From CALVGQ01 sp031551965 (GTDB taxonomy: Bacteria; Bacillota_I; Bacilli_A; Erysipelotrichales; Erysipelotrichaceae), in NCBI GenBank assembly GCA_031551965.1, contig JAVBMW010000006.1, positions 107,511 to 171,510 on the forward strand: a DNA stretch of 64,000 nucleotides, given 5' to 3'. Positions 33,601 through 36,895 of this stretch are shown in pieces. Positions within the stretch are counted from its first letter, which is position 1. Every line of letters starts with the position of its first letter. The notes below the pieces were generated by a model. That model worked only from the letters and a program-made list of their open reading frames with translations, did not search any database and was not told the origin of the DNA. Made by a program: the position numbers and the translations under genes.

Positions 33601-35941
33601 TTCTTTCCGAAATCGCACTTGTGTTGAAATAATTGCTGGCTTCAATACTTCCAAAAAGTCCACCAAAAGAACCCGCACTAGTACTTGAATAAGTTACAGT
33701 TCCACCAAAAGTAATATTGTCTGCGATGATATCTAATTGATAGCCTATTTTATCTTTTTGGCTAACTGAATTGATCCATCCTACTAGTCCACCAGCCTGT
33801 GCCCCACCTGATGAAGCAGAACCTGTAAATGTGATATCTTTGAATGACATATATGATTTTTGAACTTTCGAAAAATCTGCAAATCCAATCATACCACCTA
33901 CATTGGCTTTTGATGTACTTGTTGCATATAAAGATGCACTTGATTTTATATTGAATAATTCAATTCCTGCATTTGATGTCATTGTTGACAAGTTAGCACT
34001 TGCCGCAACACTTCCTACACTTGTTGCATATGCTGTAATTCTACCATTAAAGTTTAAATTACCAATTTTTACTGGATCTGTAATTCCTTGAATAACCGCA
34101 AATAAACCCTTATAGCTTTCACGATTAAACGAATTAAAAGTAATAGTAGGGTATGTTCCAGCTGATATTTCCTTACCAATAAATGTACCTGAAAAAGCTA
34201 CATAGTTTGATAGATTATAATAATATCCAATACTTTCAAATCCACAGTTTGTTAAGTCGATATTTTCAGTAACTAAATAATTCGCTTTCAAAAGTTTATT
34301 ACGCTTTTCAATAGGAGTAATTTCTTCTTGATTAAAATAATTCATCAATGTTGGATTCATAGTATTGATAGCTGCAGTTAAGCGTAAAAAGTCTTCCTTA
34401 TCTAGCTCATAAGGAATGTCTACACCATTTCCTTTAGCTTTCTGACCAGAAGTTGGCATTGTAAAACCACTATAAATAGATCCTAAATAAGATAGAGAAA
34501 GTTCGTCACCAAAATAAGTTGTATCTTCATATTTAAAGGTTCCATCCAAAACTAGATATTTATCCCCAGGTGCACGATATATCAATGCCTGGTTAACTTG
34601 TCCAACATAAACTGCTTTTCTTGACGCGATAATCATATTTGGATCACAAGGGAATGAGTTTTGTCCATATAAATAAACAGTAACTCCACGATTTGTCTTT
34701 CCTATCAATCCACCAACGATTGCACTTTTAGCTTCTAAACTTCCTTTGAACTTTGCATTTTCCATATTAATATTAATTGGATAATTAAGCCCTGATTCAT
34801 CTATTAAAGTTTTTGATGTATATACTTCCCCAATAATTCCACCAGCGAAATCTGCACTTGTAGTAATACCAAATTCACCATAAGTTGCTTCACCAACTAA
34901 AACAGTTAATAGATTTACTGTCAACAATGAATTTTCATAATTTGATATACGCCCAATTAAACCACCTACAGGAAGTGATTTATTTGTTTGTCCTGCAAGG
35001 TCTTGACTACCTGCTAATTCGATGTTTTCAATATATACTTTTCCAAATTCAAACTTAGGATCTGTAACTGTGATTTGAAGTTTACTGCTTCTTATTTCAT
35101 TGATCAATCCACCAACTGCACCACTCGCATTTAGTTTAGCACCATCTTCAACATCCGAAATAAAGTAACCATTCGCAATAGAAGCACCTTGTGAAACAAC
35201 ACCAAAAAGCGGACCATTTGTGTAAATTATTTGATTGTTAAAGTTAATATTTCCATAGAAATAATGTGCTTCATTATCTGATTTACCAATTTTGATTCCT
35301 TCTGATGAGCCATATAAATATACGATTCTATTTTTTGCCTGCCCATTTTCTGCAGCCAATAACATCATTTGATCTTCCGCAGAAGCTTCAAAATCTGATT
35401 CCATTGATAAATCAAGGCTTTCAATTATTGATTCTACGTCAACATCTTCTTCATTATTTTTTTCTTCTAGAGCCTTTTCTTCAGCTTCTTCTTCGATAAT
35501 TTTCGTTTCATCTTCCGATGCTTGTTCCATAGTATCAGATTCAACAGTCAACTCTTCATTCACAAGACTTTCTTCAACGCTAAAAGTCTCTGCACTTTCA
35601 GGCTCTTCTGATTCTTCAGGTGTCGGTGTAACATTTGGCTGTTCAGTTTCATTAGGTTGTTCCGCAACTACTTTAAAGTATTTACCAACTGAATAATAAG
35701 AACCATTAGCCACGTTATATGCTAAATTTTCAAAGTCAGCTAAGTTCTTTAAGATATATGGATCTTCTTGTGTTCCAGATCCACCACCTGAATAACGTGC
35801 AACTCCAATTTGTTCCTCAGGTTCAGCATAAACTATCGTTTTAGTATTATGAAAATATATCAAATTGAAGCACATAAAGAACGATAGCATAGCTAGCGTT
35901 AATTTTTTGCTTATTTTGAATATTCTTTGATGAATTTTCAT
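3677..35941 (-). CDS. Giant secreted Ig-repeat / beta-helix surface protein (10,754 residues)
   Basis: One uninterrupted frame of 32.3 kb encodes a protein of roughly 1.2 MDa. Residues 1-39 are a Sec signal peptide ending in VYA. A very acidic linker covers about 93-200. Residues 200-1550 contain beta-helix material with many GGLIG turns and three G-x-G-T-x-x-x-P-Y-type blocks. A putative cadherin/Ig domain (LSINIDGTISGVP) is near 1600. From about 1985 to 9250 there are about 70 Ig-like modules (my count of junctions such as IDKTAPT), with WTN near their starts and DxAGN near their ends. A second acidic linker, a second GGLIG beta-helix (about 9400-9880) and beta-sandwich sequence finish it. 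There is no LPXTG, choline-binding, SLH or C-terminal membrane anchor. It is last in the SipW/TasA-like operon, 14 bases after the previous gene, with a GAGG site. The likely role is an extracellular adhesin, stalk or fibre; ligand unknown. Confidence 0.93.
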   Translation of the reverse strand: MKIHQRIFKISKKLTLAMLSFFMCFNLIYFHNTKTIVYAEPEEQIGVARYSGGGSGTQEDPYILKNLADFENLAYNVANGSYYSVGKYFKVVAEQPNETEQPNVTPTPEESEEPESAETFSVEESLVNEELTVESDTMEQASEDETKIIEEEAEEKALEEKNNEEDVDVESIIESLDLSMESDFEASAEDQMMLLAAENGQAKNRIVYLYGSSEGIKIGKSDNEAHYFYGNINFNNQIIYTNGPLFGVVSQGASIANGYFISDVEDGAKLNASGAVGGLINEIRSSKLQITVTDPKFEFGKVYIENIELAGSQDLAGQTNKSLPVGGLIGRISNYENSLLTVNLLTVLVGEATYGEFGITTSADFAGGIIGEVYTSKTLIDESGLNYPININMENAKFKGSLEAKSAIVGGLIGKTNRGVTVYLYGQNSFPCDPNMIIASRKAVYVGQVNQALIYRAPGDKYLVLDGTFKYEDTTYFGDELSLSYLGSIYSGFTMPTSGQKAKGNGVDIPYELDKEDFLRLTAAINTMNPTLMNYFNQEEITPIEKRNKLLKANYLVTENIDLTNCGFESIGYYYNLSNYVAFSGTFIGKEISAGTYPTITFNSFNRESYKGLFAVIQGITDPVKIGNLNFNGRITAYATSVGSVAASANLSTMTSNAGIELFNIKSSASLYATSTSKANVGGMIGFADFSKVQKSYMSFKDITFTGSASSGGAQAGGLVGWINSVSQKDKIGYQLDIIADNITFGGTVTYSSTSAGSFGGLFGSIEASNYFNTSAISERKPGANYKLYYNNTHLNINDVKIKGTVNSKVNYSGGIAGFLQGVQGSITNVQFLNGTNLKTTGYFGGIAGKVTGVLDVKDVTVKQEAKMSVNASGTLAGAGVLFGSADEAWINVANIKVEPLAADNINTNVNIGSTSSNINFNATSRRGLLAGTNVGYTSGLYLNSYTLTSGVMNYVDGPELQAKTTNSSAYMHQYANLDFTDEIIEGDGTDAKPFVIDSPNKLLLLSVFNYLHPTIAWTMLNKFDDNYFKNKENYTDIDKVMYIKCATFKFVGNLDMSSTTYYPMPIIGGKYYGGEGSEAATIKFAATNASTQETAFANRHAGLFTAISATSNKTALSISNLTLTGTVGGNVYPGALVSGSRINIGNTNVINAINSSIVNISDINLDNVNVLSTGVSGALIGSINGGTYNIDDITVNYTANDSNKIADALIGRVLNSTTGIQLTKVLFNDDSLSRMNTAGFIADFAEGTAFYFYDDLTYRYVNKVDSIGYKKPASQGFRKLVINPPQGGLTWGLGTKEYPYIITTAEQLYALAITINSDGRLIDAVMQDLNNFNIQDTLQLSGSDKESKLKEVAAYLSQAHYRLAADIDFNGLLNSDAESIIFPGIGGLVGYSFSGTFDGRGYTITLTTTDDSDKQNGQAYFGLFNYIKGATISNLLITSKQPIRVEQYKYDNAEQEVSYNGAVAAVALGGDNTFNNVKVNAYFERPDNTSSSKIYIGGYVGRLEAGTLNLLNLPDGYLDSFKVYKLGTNELVTGEVGGIVGSIGDGLVIYSGDDPDTTVQVKGTTLELGVVNEPYNSGQALAFVESINRELGTYTFQLVESNSPTYDNKAPDYSGNRLPLGLSINIDGTISGVPREAGTFTFDVRVTDANGVIDIYPFTIIIDKGEAPEPVISGTTNAELNVFNYNSDPIFLDFDKYIGSGEGTDYSYQLKETRLAKMDATLNIEIIDGNDVIEIRDGHIYPIGVGPFRIAVSIAECDNYYASEVVYLNYSVAKGEATFSVVGGNILYGTYFSIVQALKLGEAYVEGLRFINGGERTLIDASVSEILLARGVELEIDDASESFKTEENYLKLTPNKRVRLTIKADITDGSDISKFYDVYTQNGIVAIVQAIVTPDDYDIISLESGKILPDTKGWYIEDFKLKINDLTGRYDEILIGGKRIDGDEIQFIDDQDTYIEFVMRQSSTGVTTEVYNFQARIDKHAPTAEIEYDFTKPTTTPVLDASVYGEFMNSLKLKLIGDDIKYNGVASGLDRYEIQHVPYGTEPEDLEDENWISMALVNTITLDEASTGIYYLRTFDYAGNHSKPVKVSLYDGKFVLDLKKPTIVFEPFDAEWRNYEYTPPLNLTVEDDLGIYKVDIKVTNDKDSSIVFETVKYFYDLTNQDPNTLSKYQTISVDQLMKDENIVVPDGVYTAYAMVTDVFGKTNETGKKQFKKDTHIPEIDAKVTLYDGNEFETGFEKRYFKEKTIELTIENLDLLDSNIFAPVATLKLKDSTQTKSIVLTKVAGKENVYTGVVKDEGDLTITVTSNTKDVVNRNQYISNSFMMTLDYIDNAKPVLLVSGYNKTNLTESYPSGKWVNYDITLSYIQKAPIKGITSFRWNTDKNANWNDKLINHTETKFSTEKTSYFADYIVADGQTLDITYNSQLISESGVYGDIVPFQVRIDKSKPVIKSIKIKNTFIDVLNALTLGLFFNEIEVEVDYTEVGSGFDHMDVYFTPEGGTPFSQLGLTSNKFTILKDFKGTIEVIVYDIAKNASDSLNTKTFYLDTAVPTFSSEVTYYVDNKYDESVWTSEPALIKFTNIIDHLGITATGVGSFQYKKDGNFVAVEDWSANKTFASLTLSEDGIYDVEVRAIDNAGNSTTQIIKIQKDSTTPSMKFTDTEIWNNTQDYWTLKDYVVAGETFKLDVTSLNASNQIERYSPIIVRVTDDSDNDKLLQEIIIPATYGVLTDTIDITIPSTNGTFTVTATAGNGYGNSKVIKFTSDVYIDHTLPIAPKIENLDSFKKWLKYEAVESIKVSTTKTQGAPEYLEYTILTGVSSDFIGADWNLVSEEALKADNPIQELIKEVLGADSKSTEVYHVAFRVKDTLGRATEEIIDVYVKIDDVEPEVDHWTFKKGEIEVESYEPKWTSEKYVGSYYFSFDVDLNTSFEDGSLNSVFGDLVSEDSSLYYSINGSDYEKFTNKVPLIESEVKKLLVSIKAIDEAGNESDVFTKTIWLDSTQPEDFTIQQKENTDQENKSLDDWTKYIIEFTASSTGNTYVDKYQIRYKLIDEPIFSEWVDFSEQNNTSFGKDKDGFDIDGEFNVEFRSVSYTGQEGKVAPVPALVVRKDSTLPDLIIDATKLTSNSEYETSEWTKEDVQLKVINRSENVSELTYKLEITLADGTLKQFDLPKSDTPTKLSGLDFDATWNSNDKTLTLSKNIGKDTKFNFIGTSKTGLTSKTFINVNIQKTLPETLAASDIEASTNSKGTTYDISGDLSWYTKWYKHGDDLPTISLVHNDLYYQKDPYQAKVLIHYTLIDQGNENKIVIDRFQEVTSSGELDLILDTEFIKEGKYLLTVWIEDEAGNDTTKVTRTIYIDQTNPEKTELLSSESWLINETSGNYLYFNTEQIGVLTSDFGVSGKSSIHWNWKDNAIKYDITSSSQIEMPINNEGIIELTLVDGAGNESVISTRYLVLDNVKPTANISTAQTANSKGWFNTPVVFSLEAFDLDLNHVNSGIDYMVVKEVDKNGKVLSEPVIYINTVNNHTNENYFKMSGDYTTKYNGEFNLVFEVVDRSGNVTTCEPIPLKVDTKIPTISLTATYGDPTDTQKAYKGEWTPKDVNITLSSGNHDSNVTFEYSFDTGENKTWYPIVGNKIKYDTNTNETISYRAVSDSGKSSDELVNQQISQLVRVQKIFSAVLDSYLNETGQKIYSIKKISDANANSLGWFNQNVEIEITAPYRLQRDNLHGQMRDQAQITLWYTVTNKTTNKTTKKSISPSEKTALIKLDEDGEYEIKVWITDEAGWSSETSYTLYTYKIDKSAPKPLNVVINETVDNKEVPKSIFGSIYDSVTKLLNQMTFGIFFETQNLGGTVSYNADISGVSLLQYMPIEINTVNYEQINGAELQSLISTRTWQNINTSTNKFTVHGESFAGIYLFKLTDNADNVVYFDSHGFVVDVEKPVNNAATAVVTGIQNGTSLPIDPLTNQNQWFESVNVQLEVQDNGSGINRVEVFNGTTRIDTVLAKDLKLLDESSESITDPLGLYRKKYLLDYTFKIPGEYSISFIVYDNTKDGNLINQNINNSRIFHIYNDENQALKIKDSAGYTSNKWTNKDVQFDLSLLNAIPTAAKDVPVQYYVNYTTEENYEKWEGWEPLTSTGNVAKELYKSDYNRQVQYKVEIGTIGNPVYVLYEDSADSAVTEYLKVQKTKPNNFGTTVNDSWTGIQVYNYDKDLVNDNQSQITNQIEIKPNSLAKMDWYQNNLTLYLTIPSKHKTWHADQKTEYLIYEKETPNSEYKLFDQGIVGSEESKIYINGNTFNFTKDGTYIFKLITTDDAGNTNELYTTEWKVDTTEPKINGIVVEQNKTSLSQWTTELLNNLTFNLFFKKTKATVLNDFNISGRQKMWYKFITQNDIENNTYTPDFTKPIENQTGWVELNDYTIHFDHDFRGIIAVSGLDNAGNVSSEWKSFGFSVDATMPTLTVDLVDGKAYSEKVTDGSKYEWFGLDSKMKIEVLATDTTDTISTLSKVVADIKNKTADFSFKEVLYDEKNPSNPTAMDKKILAIDFIKNSVGNITVDGEYEITVTATDFSGNDTVISFTVNVDNTPVTDVKLTANNIEVTNPTNVDHLTIEEQFFKQLTSFGVTSNDLISKTKKIEYVVIFADGSNAKFNAKAYVEPREEDWKTFSFDNLEKDITVDGKILDCVFQVAIRITDNAENSVIHISDLIYQDNTAPTFDVLGNPPAWTKEDATLKIENITEQTSGIEYYYFGDESDYTKLTSNDWIKIVDSTKLTATYPTNHKVYVYVKDRSGNVGKQIVDITLIDKTEPKEPTIVDKETKYNGLWFNKDITINALLNSTTGEKEHLEYRIETRSINENNSCVDGTWTGNDWETPINWTDMSVGGVLLNATTYNQKSVRVSYRAVNSVYNDENVKFDSVIVNFDTIVPDENLIKVEVSNETIREILNKITFGLFFNATQQVTVSAKDAAQISGLVSVEFLFVDEKLTTDAFNANDTTKQVEPTNWDGSTKKATTEFATYDLNPDRRGILWIRVTDKAGNTTVVNSNLLTIDRETVKVPIVTMKSDGKDYTSGKWTNNPVVINLTGQTTTVSGIDRYMVSSQLNDGTWSDYENIAPEDYVEGTHLAGVQFTEDRIGVINYRFYTVTTTGNESAVTEVTIKIDDQKPELAKYTLEDNQEYNAETWYLNGILSLTMEAPDAYKAPVSAKYKLWNYGENEPSSAFIKVENSTIQIDKNGIYSLKIVTYDEAGNEVDETIKIRKDDGVPTSVVLSATVNNEDETSSYNEKWTNKEVTLHLESVSISPFLKFEVYKNNALFKTIYRNEIVVTHEEDKPYYASTIVKIHETSPTDQYKLIAYTSNSINNESVFGKDTAYKIITVQIDKLDPSIAVLQVDGSNLIESKWYNNIKEATVTMVQPELDKEAPIFAQIKDDKGNWTDLNNLVLELKNGENQFTIRTVDEAGNIQTSKETTYTIKTEIDEPTFEISKVTKTGVSEALPLSSTTWVNSGLTFTLKYNITADFESFWVKRGNKDYELVNASDYVLDKDAKTITYSIDNTNVHELINFKIVTASKRFAVTKDFDIAIDTNTPTITSIEVQFKNESTWTPLIEGMLMGTDVTVRIIGNDEIDATTVSGINKVCVKVGDNEWIEFNSVNEAYLYALSSFNNSIAFKVIDTAGNESAETLFNKIIVDSRKPSAPTFNDVSAWAKGPITIIVEDGADNTDPKISGYEYSLDGETWYIGSDKIGNVSITKSISLGKTIYEIDVEKDTVYDGQFHVRAISNALVSSDLKTYLKGEIKVDSFRIDNSEPKKPIITETSLNTRWFNSAQTIHATVDPTQGDTEHLEYRIELLNKDTGATIEDGIWNGGTWQEDVEWTKYDDNTGVLLSKYDQTSVKVVFRAVNTVYTSDTKESEIILNFDKSKPTYDDIKVEIAEGSIKKFLNDITFGIFFKETKTVTVSAKNAAQISGLVSIEFLFVEEAFSTSGKVVQKEPTDWSGATIKHTTDSETIDIDPSRRGILWVRVTDKAGNTTVANTELLTVDEEKAEAPGVSLNGYESGKWTNKSVKFTLTGKYTNSLGKDLSGVKEYWVRTSTDNETWTETKLAELKSGNHLETYELTENKTGVTYYQFRTVSMSDVPGKWSSSYVVKYDNDKPLPATYLVDGDSFDTTRWYSTGELVLSWEALDANKAPVSVSYKLWKTTENEPEKYTDIKDGKILISNSGIYNLTIKTSDLAGNEVEETIKIRKDNGEPTKVVLSATVKDKDLNDVSYDEKWTNKEVTLHLEAESISPFLKFVLSGSDGSKVILDRDVLNLDFSNHDADSPYVVSTTLKFDTNNSSTQYSLEAYTSNSLSNKDEFGSKVDANTIALRIDKKAPTSAILKIDNQEIDQNKWYDNESKVTVTMIQPEFDKEAPIHAEIKEGNDWIDLTNLELELKNGTNKFNIRTVDEAGNIQETETIYTIKTEIDKPSIEILNVVEKDGSTGNLLLDKETWVNSDLIFTLGYNITADFDSLWVKRGNGEYSKAELSSEDIDLSAKKITYTVEAENVKEPITFYVKTSSLRKSDPVSFEMAIDIETPNNPIVLVNDIKLNSEIWYIDVRFITFEKQVDEGSDISVQMWNGTKWEDVTQVNLGNGINTIKLRSIDEAGNASDGKEYTIQTEIDKPELTLVKIVDENNDDVPLNGKWVNTGLTFTLNYDITADFDLLEVKYESGDWNEVTPISNSNKTIIYSIDRTNMDQNIYFRIKTSSGRYSDEVLFNVQLDTSAPTVTSVNYRLVNTETWASILNALTGGYFFKQSLEIQMIAEETGTVQSGVKEFNYELRNSTGTTTGTATATNGVAVITIDPQFKGTISVIAKDTATNTSASKETQIFVIDEIIPELPVISYSDNYQPGTLTTKDLKITASSRALSDIETYQYSTDNGINWTDFSDEGFTITKNTDTTYLFRAISKSNNVSNVVEAKIRVLRSLVAPSIHVGEGWLTLDSIITLENKETFKDGYHLEYSYDNTNWFVWDGIKVPLPTDGVDIPIYARAISNTDTNVKSDTTTVTFNIEKDKPTVLIDQPLPNWYIDDITLNATFTSTSGIKLVQLYRNGVLMESVETSSNNYSFKVTNESSNSGDQYKVVVTTVARNTNEDSVTVKLDKFPPVIEVKGNPTTWTNQDAILIVTATDNVSEVASIEYQIGNAELQPYGTSIVVKENAKVTIIASDYAGNTSTEVIDVEYVDKTSPLISVNNVTDKWSNNIVFNGTTSALSDIEKVIVYREDKVIKEIIPINGMFSYAVEFESASTGDQYYFETVAIAGNKTSTLKQTVFFDKTAPTINVITQNPTQWTKNSVTISVNAIDALSEGLMYSFNGLDYQTSNQLTVTENGIITVSVKDAAGNITVYENGYRVNNIDITAPTINMVTTDPIQTKWTNGKVTILVDAQDDSSTLDELMYSFDNGATYQKENSKEVNENKTYTIIVKDAAENTSLPESIIVGNIDTLSPTINKIELTPDSWTNGSVKITVDASDDLSNGMTYKFDDGEYTSTNEISVSKNGIVKVVVKDAAGNIIEDQTEVNNIDTKAPTLEITGNVSTWTKNNVILRIIAKDDVKDDNNYATSGIESVEYSINDSEYKPCGETLEITENSTIIVKVTDKAGNVTTQTEVVDRIDKLAPVITAINYYKVNDSVWANILRGITGNLFFSQSIRIEMIATDNLSGIKSFTYKLMNENNVVIKTETINAVNGRAEITVSPDFKGSVRVVASDNANNDSDARSTEVFTLDNSKPELPTISYYHGDEISNYEPGTVTTKDLTIKINSTALSGIATYEYKTDEISWTPFDGTISISENTNATYHFRAISKSGKDSDEISASIKVLKTIEKPTIMLDNGWLTATSVISISNNENYTEGYHLEYSFDHENWIKIETSPYNVSLPNDGKGINLFARVISEDKAIIAEAQSVTFDLEKAEPKITINSLAGWHNDKVQFVAIIEALSGVKEAKLYRDGILAENAGTIIVEADVIKFTAEIGNESASAGDVYRLEVTSNANNTSSKSETVFIDKTKPSFTVIGDLITPTNQDLALVINATDLISGIKSVEYTLDGKIYTGTTIIVSENTTITVTVTDNAGNLYSKDIIVENIDKVIPTGTFSYDPTGPTNVSVKVTLTTNEDVKDIPNWKKIDSKNYWINVSENEEVTVDFYDLAGNKGTATYKVDQIDKVAPKGEITYSTTAPTQEDVVVTLIVNKELKNKPDNWTQDNENSKKYTLVINANTDDELTVEFEDLAGNVGSAKYKVSNIDRTNPTATISYSTTEDTNQNVLVTLIASEPIKAIFNWTKVDEKTYTLVVEENTTEIITVEFEDLAGNKGLTTYIVKNIDKEVPTATISYSTEEATNQNILVTLEASEPIKQISGWTKVNDKIYTLEVKENTDGIITVNFEDLVGNKGSETYSVSNIDRVNPNAIISYSTKNLTNEDVVVTLIASKLLKVISEKWIQDKDDLYKYTLIVEENTELTDVDFEDYAGNKGTTQYEVKNIDKDIPTGSFSYTPDGPTNKPVLVTLTTSEDTEEISGWNQINSTTHTKEVSENEVVEVEFYDLAGNKGTATYSVDKIDKVKPIGTITYSKETPTNENVVVTLSVDKKLKETPSGWNKPNLNQEIYTYTMEDNGTGTVTFIDEAGNSDTLSYSVQNIDRVIPTGEITYDPTTPTNGNVNVILKVDKKLNQISTGWQLDSTDSDKLTYIYTMTDNGSGTVSFTDEAGNVVETPLNYEVNHIDRTRPTGSLNYDKKPTNGPVTITLSVSEPIQAISGWTKVNDTTYSKSFNDNEEGSVTFKDLAGNEVFTPLTYNITNIDKEIPTGTFEYSTTEATNKDVVVKLAVSEKLDSISVGWTLTEEENVYARTFEYNETGTVTMTDLAGNVGTAVYSVQNIDKVRPTGTISYSTTSQINGKVIVTLTVDKKLDKTPTNWTFVDDYNYTLEVTKNTDGKVLVAFNDTLGNPGSAYYEVNNIDLDPPTAPVMSYQVVGEDAISLLMNRLTFGFFYNKSIIVTVESTDNVKVESIQIKDESSIIKTCEGAKCEVTLDPTYSHELTAIAMDTAGNKSVESKQAITLETDAPNISWEIPNENIYDGKSYTTETVKLSVMDTTGLKTVTMNTGDEIVTLLEATAMTKEVVKEFNAEGDYSVEIIAIDLAGNTSVSNKSFTIDKTEPKPILAYETDIINKTVTVTATLIEPNVALKTISINNYVYNDWSENLGDFVVKSLDDYVINFDVKDKAGNVATTTLQFSIKQDGVVFDNPVEEDSDPVETEGSYKTNIINKQLFNNAIQSTPIRNYEIDEDGTVIVGMDEIYEDPNVIEEDVPVEPELVEVEVEEDVIIYDYNRFVPSDELLAVQQYDYVVRDQEDFVIPTEKKIDKNLRYANKLYPMIGTGESIFNVADLDEKKFRINATASGGKVDVNIASFEQLQMLQWIINTGSSIYTNKTNTSSAQMANSFAFSTNNRFDTINAVYAYTYVAKEPILMNWINVIVDDASMNTTRKLINSLSSTINIVSDLDFTSDNAKTTSTVMNNDKAMEYNFARDFKGLGADMERSTPYNLSTTNSRQFRANLNGGNHTIKMWMDRSEEKYSYAGFIGFLYNSDSNTTEGKAPTRSIIKDLTLTGKVIGSAKAGALVGYARGNVAYYSNIMVQDMEISSKDITGGLIGQIGYGTGIQGSVPYFEYITIQNNTITSTGSTAGGIVGYSYATNNELTKCNILNNKITSKSNTGGLIGVVNVDNVSYMGTDVKQTDKYRFHDEVIINRNTIQGANSGILFGEMISSGAKTRMHIYEIDARNNDVIGTNSALILGYSGSTYYNATAAVSPAFGIYGYNINTAGSKLYSTPGVTITDQTKLANRIASSGSTTRMDVNIVRYTPFSEIVEKGVQIYTPLDQEEKSVNIKELLYNVSYDEADIGENGEGSINRHNFKSINGNDWHMGDNTSDFGYILYDGYQSSKGTANQIMVDVNAAIFSTGVITHSKDAKDNDVTKVNTTITQLRGTILYDSRQSMYNSSDHSVTLLSNSGNLKYRSNFKEFRVSGIDDVNKWTRINSTYYVTPSTGGYVLSLTDSIPIRVDLQVFTEVENYNAIGERFDGDLDNGFFSEDINLTNDGVYTTYAAYHYSGIRKMLDPIVYDKDTDEPKFKFDINGDKIPVLDDKGNHLKDDEDNYLYEYETRPIVVDKVFRWAIAGGNPNLPYKTKIAMVDIATGYTYYYYVDDPDGKTSVSFSEFSRVDEFDNTVYYQEKDVFNLENSKYYFNHPSYRGWDEEAAMEEFLFVVDLQSTGLKENGAVICNEITLPSVSLNKYTNDEGVVYDYANSEFKVVASDYPLIHLNPRRSIEVVNGSVSGKFNREIPLSFQFEFKDTWGEGYNYEYDFINKGKYLDIEVHIENLLGEQIPLPDNTIVTMTTENKVDDQYTTVTMSTSDMILYFKDRLVSHLMEAGENDKVILPISMSLDFSKSLGFAFEEGQMYNLVVAVQRTLIPTHPNGDEVTRLIIPIQVEGGEGYGFKLEPNQKQLVQNLNDLNSGEIAFDVKIDFKTTFNNVDFDNSLTKIEYQLLKLNEDNVYVPAILNDGITPLMDNLKVKELNASQTNYFVNWSFDVWQLKDGDYSVNVAGDDNVQKGTVNVIIANGLIESITIAYSKDKTLEADLEEYMKKLIGESNDAFINDSITSLNMKAYVDAISLAINQSRSAARGDGILEDTIFERYNTLENFIVNMPVGNYKLEGHLMINGVSVASDYFVFNVNKSPRYKLTK
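9025..11610 (-). repeat. Eleven tandem Ig-like modules of about 78 residues in the giant gene
   Basis: Within the giant gene, eleven consecutive modules of about 235 bases share the scheme PTGxISYSxxxPTNxxVxV, then W-T-x-V, then FxDLAGNxG, ending in NID. They are shorter and more alike than the other modules of the protein, which points to recent in-frame tandem expansion. Confidence 0.85.
16235..18555 (-). repeat. Super-repeat of the giant gene, copy B
   Basis: A multi-module block of about 770 residues starting at EPKKP and ending near AIDIETP. It matches the block at 19205-21540 module by module, including AQISGLVS(I/V)EFLFV, the RRGILW(V/I)RVTDKAGNTTV segment and the TIKTEID(K/E)P segment. 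Confidence 0.8.
19205..21540 (-). repeat. Super-repeat of the giant gene, copy A
   Basis: Counterpart of the block at 16235-18555, starting at EPKEP and ending near AIDTNTP, offset by close to 3 kb. The intervening modules are not shared. The pattern indicates duplication of a whole row of Ig-like modules rather than of single ones. Confidence 0.8.
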
Positions 35942-35955
35942 AATGCCTCTTTCTA

Positions 35956-36873
35956 TTAATCTTTACTTCCATTTATATATGAGTCAAAGTCTGTTTCCTC
36001 TAATTCTGTTGTAGTCCCTCTCAAGAAGAAATCAAGCACAACATTTGAATAGCTTTTCATATCTACAATGATCCAGCCTTCAAGTGGTTTATAAATCGTT
36101 GGATCATTTTTTAATTTTATTTCAAATACTGTTCTATTAAATTCATTGATTGTACATTTTTCAGGATTCCATTCTATTTTTACAGGGCGAGTTCCACTAT
36201 TATTTCCATCAGAATATTGAGATGTTTTGATGTTGTATTGATATAGTTTTCCTGTTCCTTTTATTAACTCACGATGAGTAATAAAATCCCCGCCTTCAGC
36301 ACCTTCTAATTGAAATGTAGCCATCAATGAACTCGTATAGTTTTTATTTTCATTGATTGTGGCATGAATTTCAAATCTTATCTTTTTACCTGCAACATCA
36401 GCTCCAGCAATTTTAGAGATTTGAACAATGTATGTATCTGCATTAAACATGCCTCCAGGTATTTCGCCTTTATCATATAAATATAATTGGTCATCCGTAG
36501 ACAATACCACTTCTCCGCCTTTTGAAATGTTAATTGAAAATTGACTTTCATCTAAGCTATCTTGATCATCATACAATACCTTTAATACCAAATTATATTT
36601 TACATCAACATTTTCTGAATTGTATAACAAATTATTATCGTAGTTTCTAATTTCAAGTCCGATTGTATAATCATTTCCACTCCAACCAGAAACACTAAAT
36701 TTAGTATCATCTTTTTCTTCCGAAAGAAAGTTACTCGTAAAATAAAATTCATCAGATAGGGCAACACTTGATGCACTAACGCGATCAATATACTTTGCAG
36801 TTGAATAATCAACTACTTGATATAATAAGAGAAGACACAATCCAAGAATTGTGATTGGTAGTAATTTCTTCAT
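35956..36873 (-). CDS. SipW-type secreted protein, TasA-like (module B)
   Basis: A 305-residue protein with a single N-terminal hydrophobic segment (residues 4-21) followed by TAKYIDRVSASSVALSDEFYF, a layout typical of SipW-dependent secreted proteins. The rest is beta-rich and soluble, with no C-terminal anchor. A GGAGG site precedes the ATG at 36873. It lies between another protein of the same type (22 bases upstream) and the giant gene (14 bases downstream). It probably is exported by Sec, cut by the signal peptidase encoded at 39094-39645, and contributes to a fibre or to the base of the giant protein. The TasA-like assignment rests on N-terminal architecture and context. Confidence 0.65.
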   Translation of the reverse strand: MKKLLPITILGLCLLLLYQVVDYSTAKYIDRVSASSVALSDEFYFTSNFLSEEKDDTKFSVSGWSGNDYTIGLEIRNYDNNLLYNSENVDVKYNLVLKVLYDDQDSLDESQFSINISKGGEVVLSTDDQLYLYDKGEIPGGMFNADTYIVQISKIAGADVAGKKIRFEIHATINENKNYTSSLMATFQLEGAEGGDFITHRELIKGTGKLYQYNIKTSQYSDGNNSGTRPVKIEWNPEKCTINEFNRTVFEIKLKNDPTIYKPLEGWIIVDMKSYSNVVLDFFLRGTTTELEETDFDSYINGSKD

Positions 36874-36895
36874 TTGCGTCCCTCCTAATCTTTAT

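Noticed and set aside
4000..35000. Plus-strand open frames opposite the giant gene
   Set aside because: They are antisense shadows of the low-complexity minus-strand repeats, without ribosome binding sites or recognisable domains.
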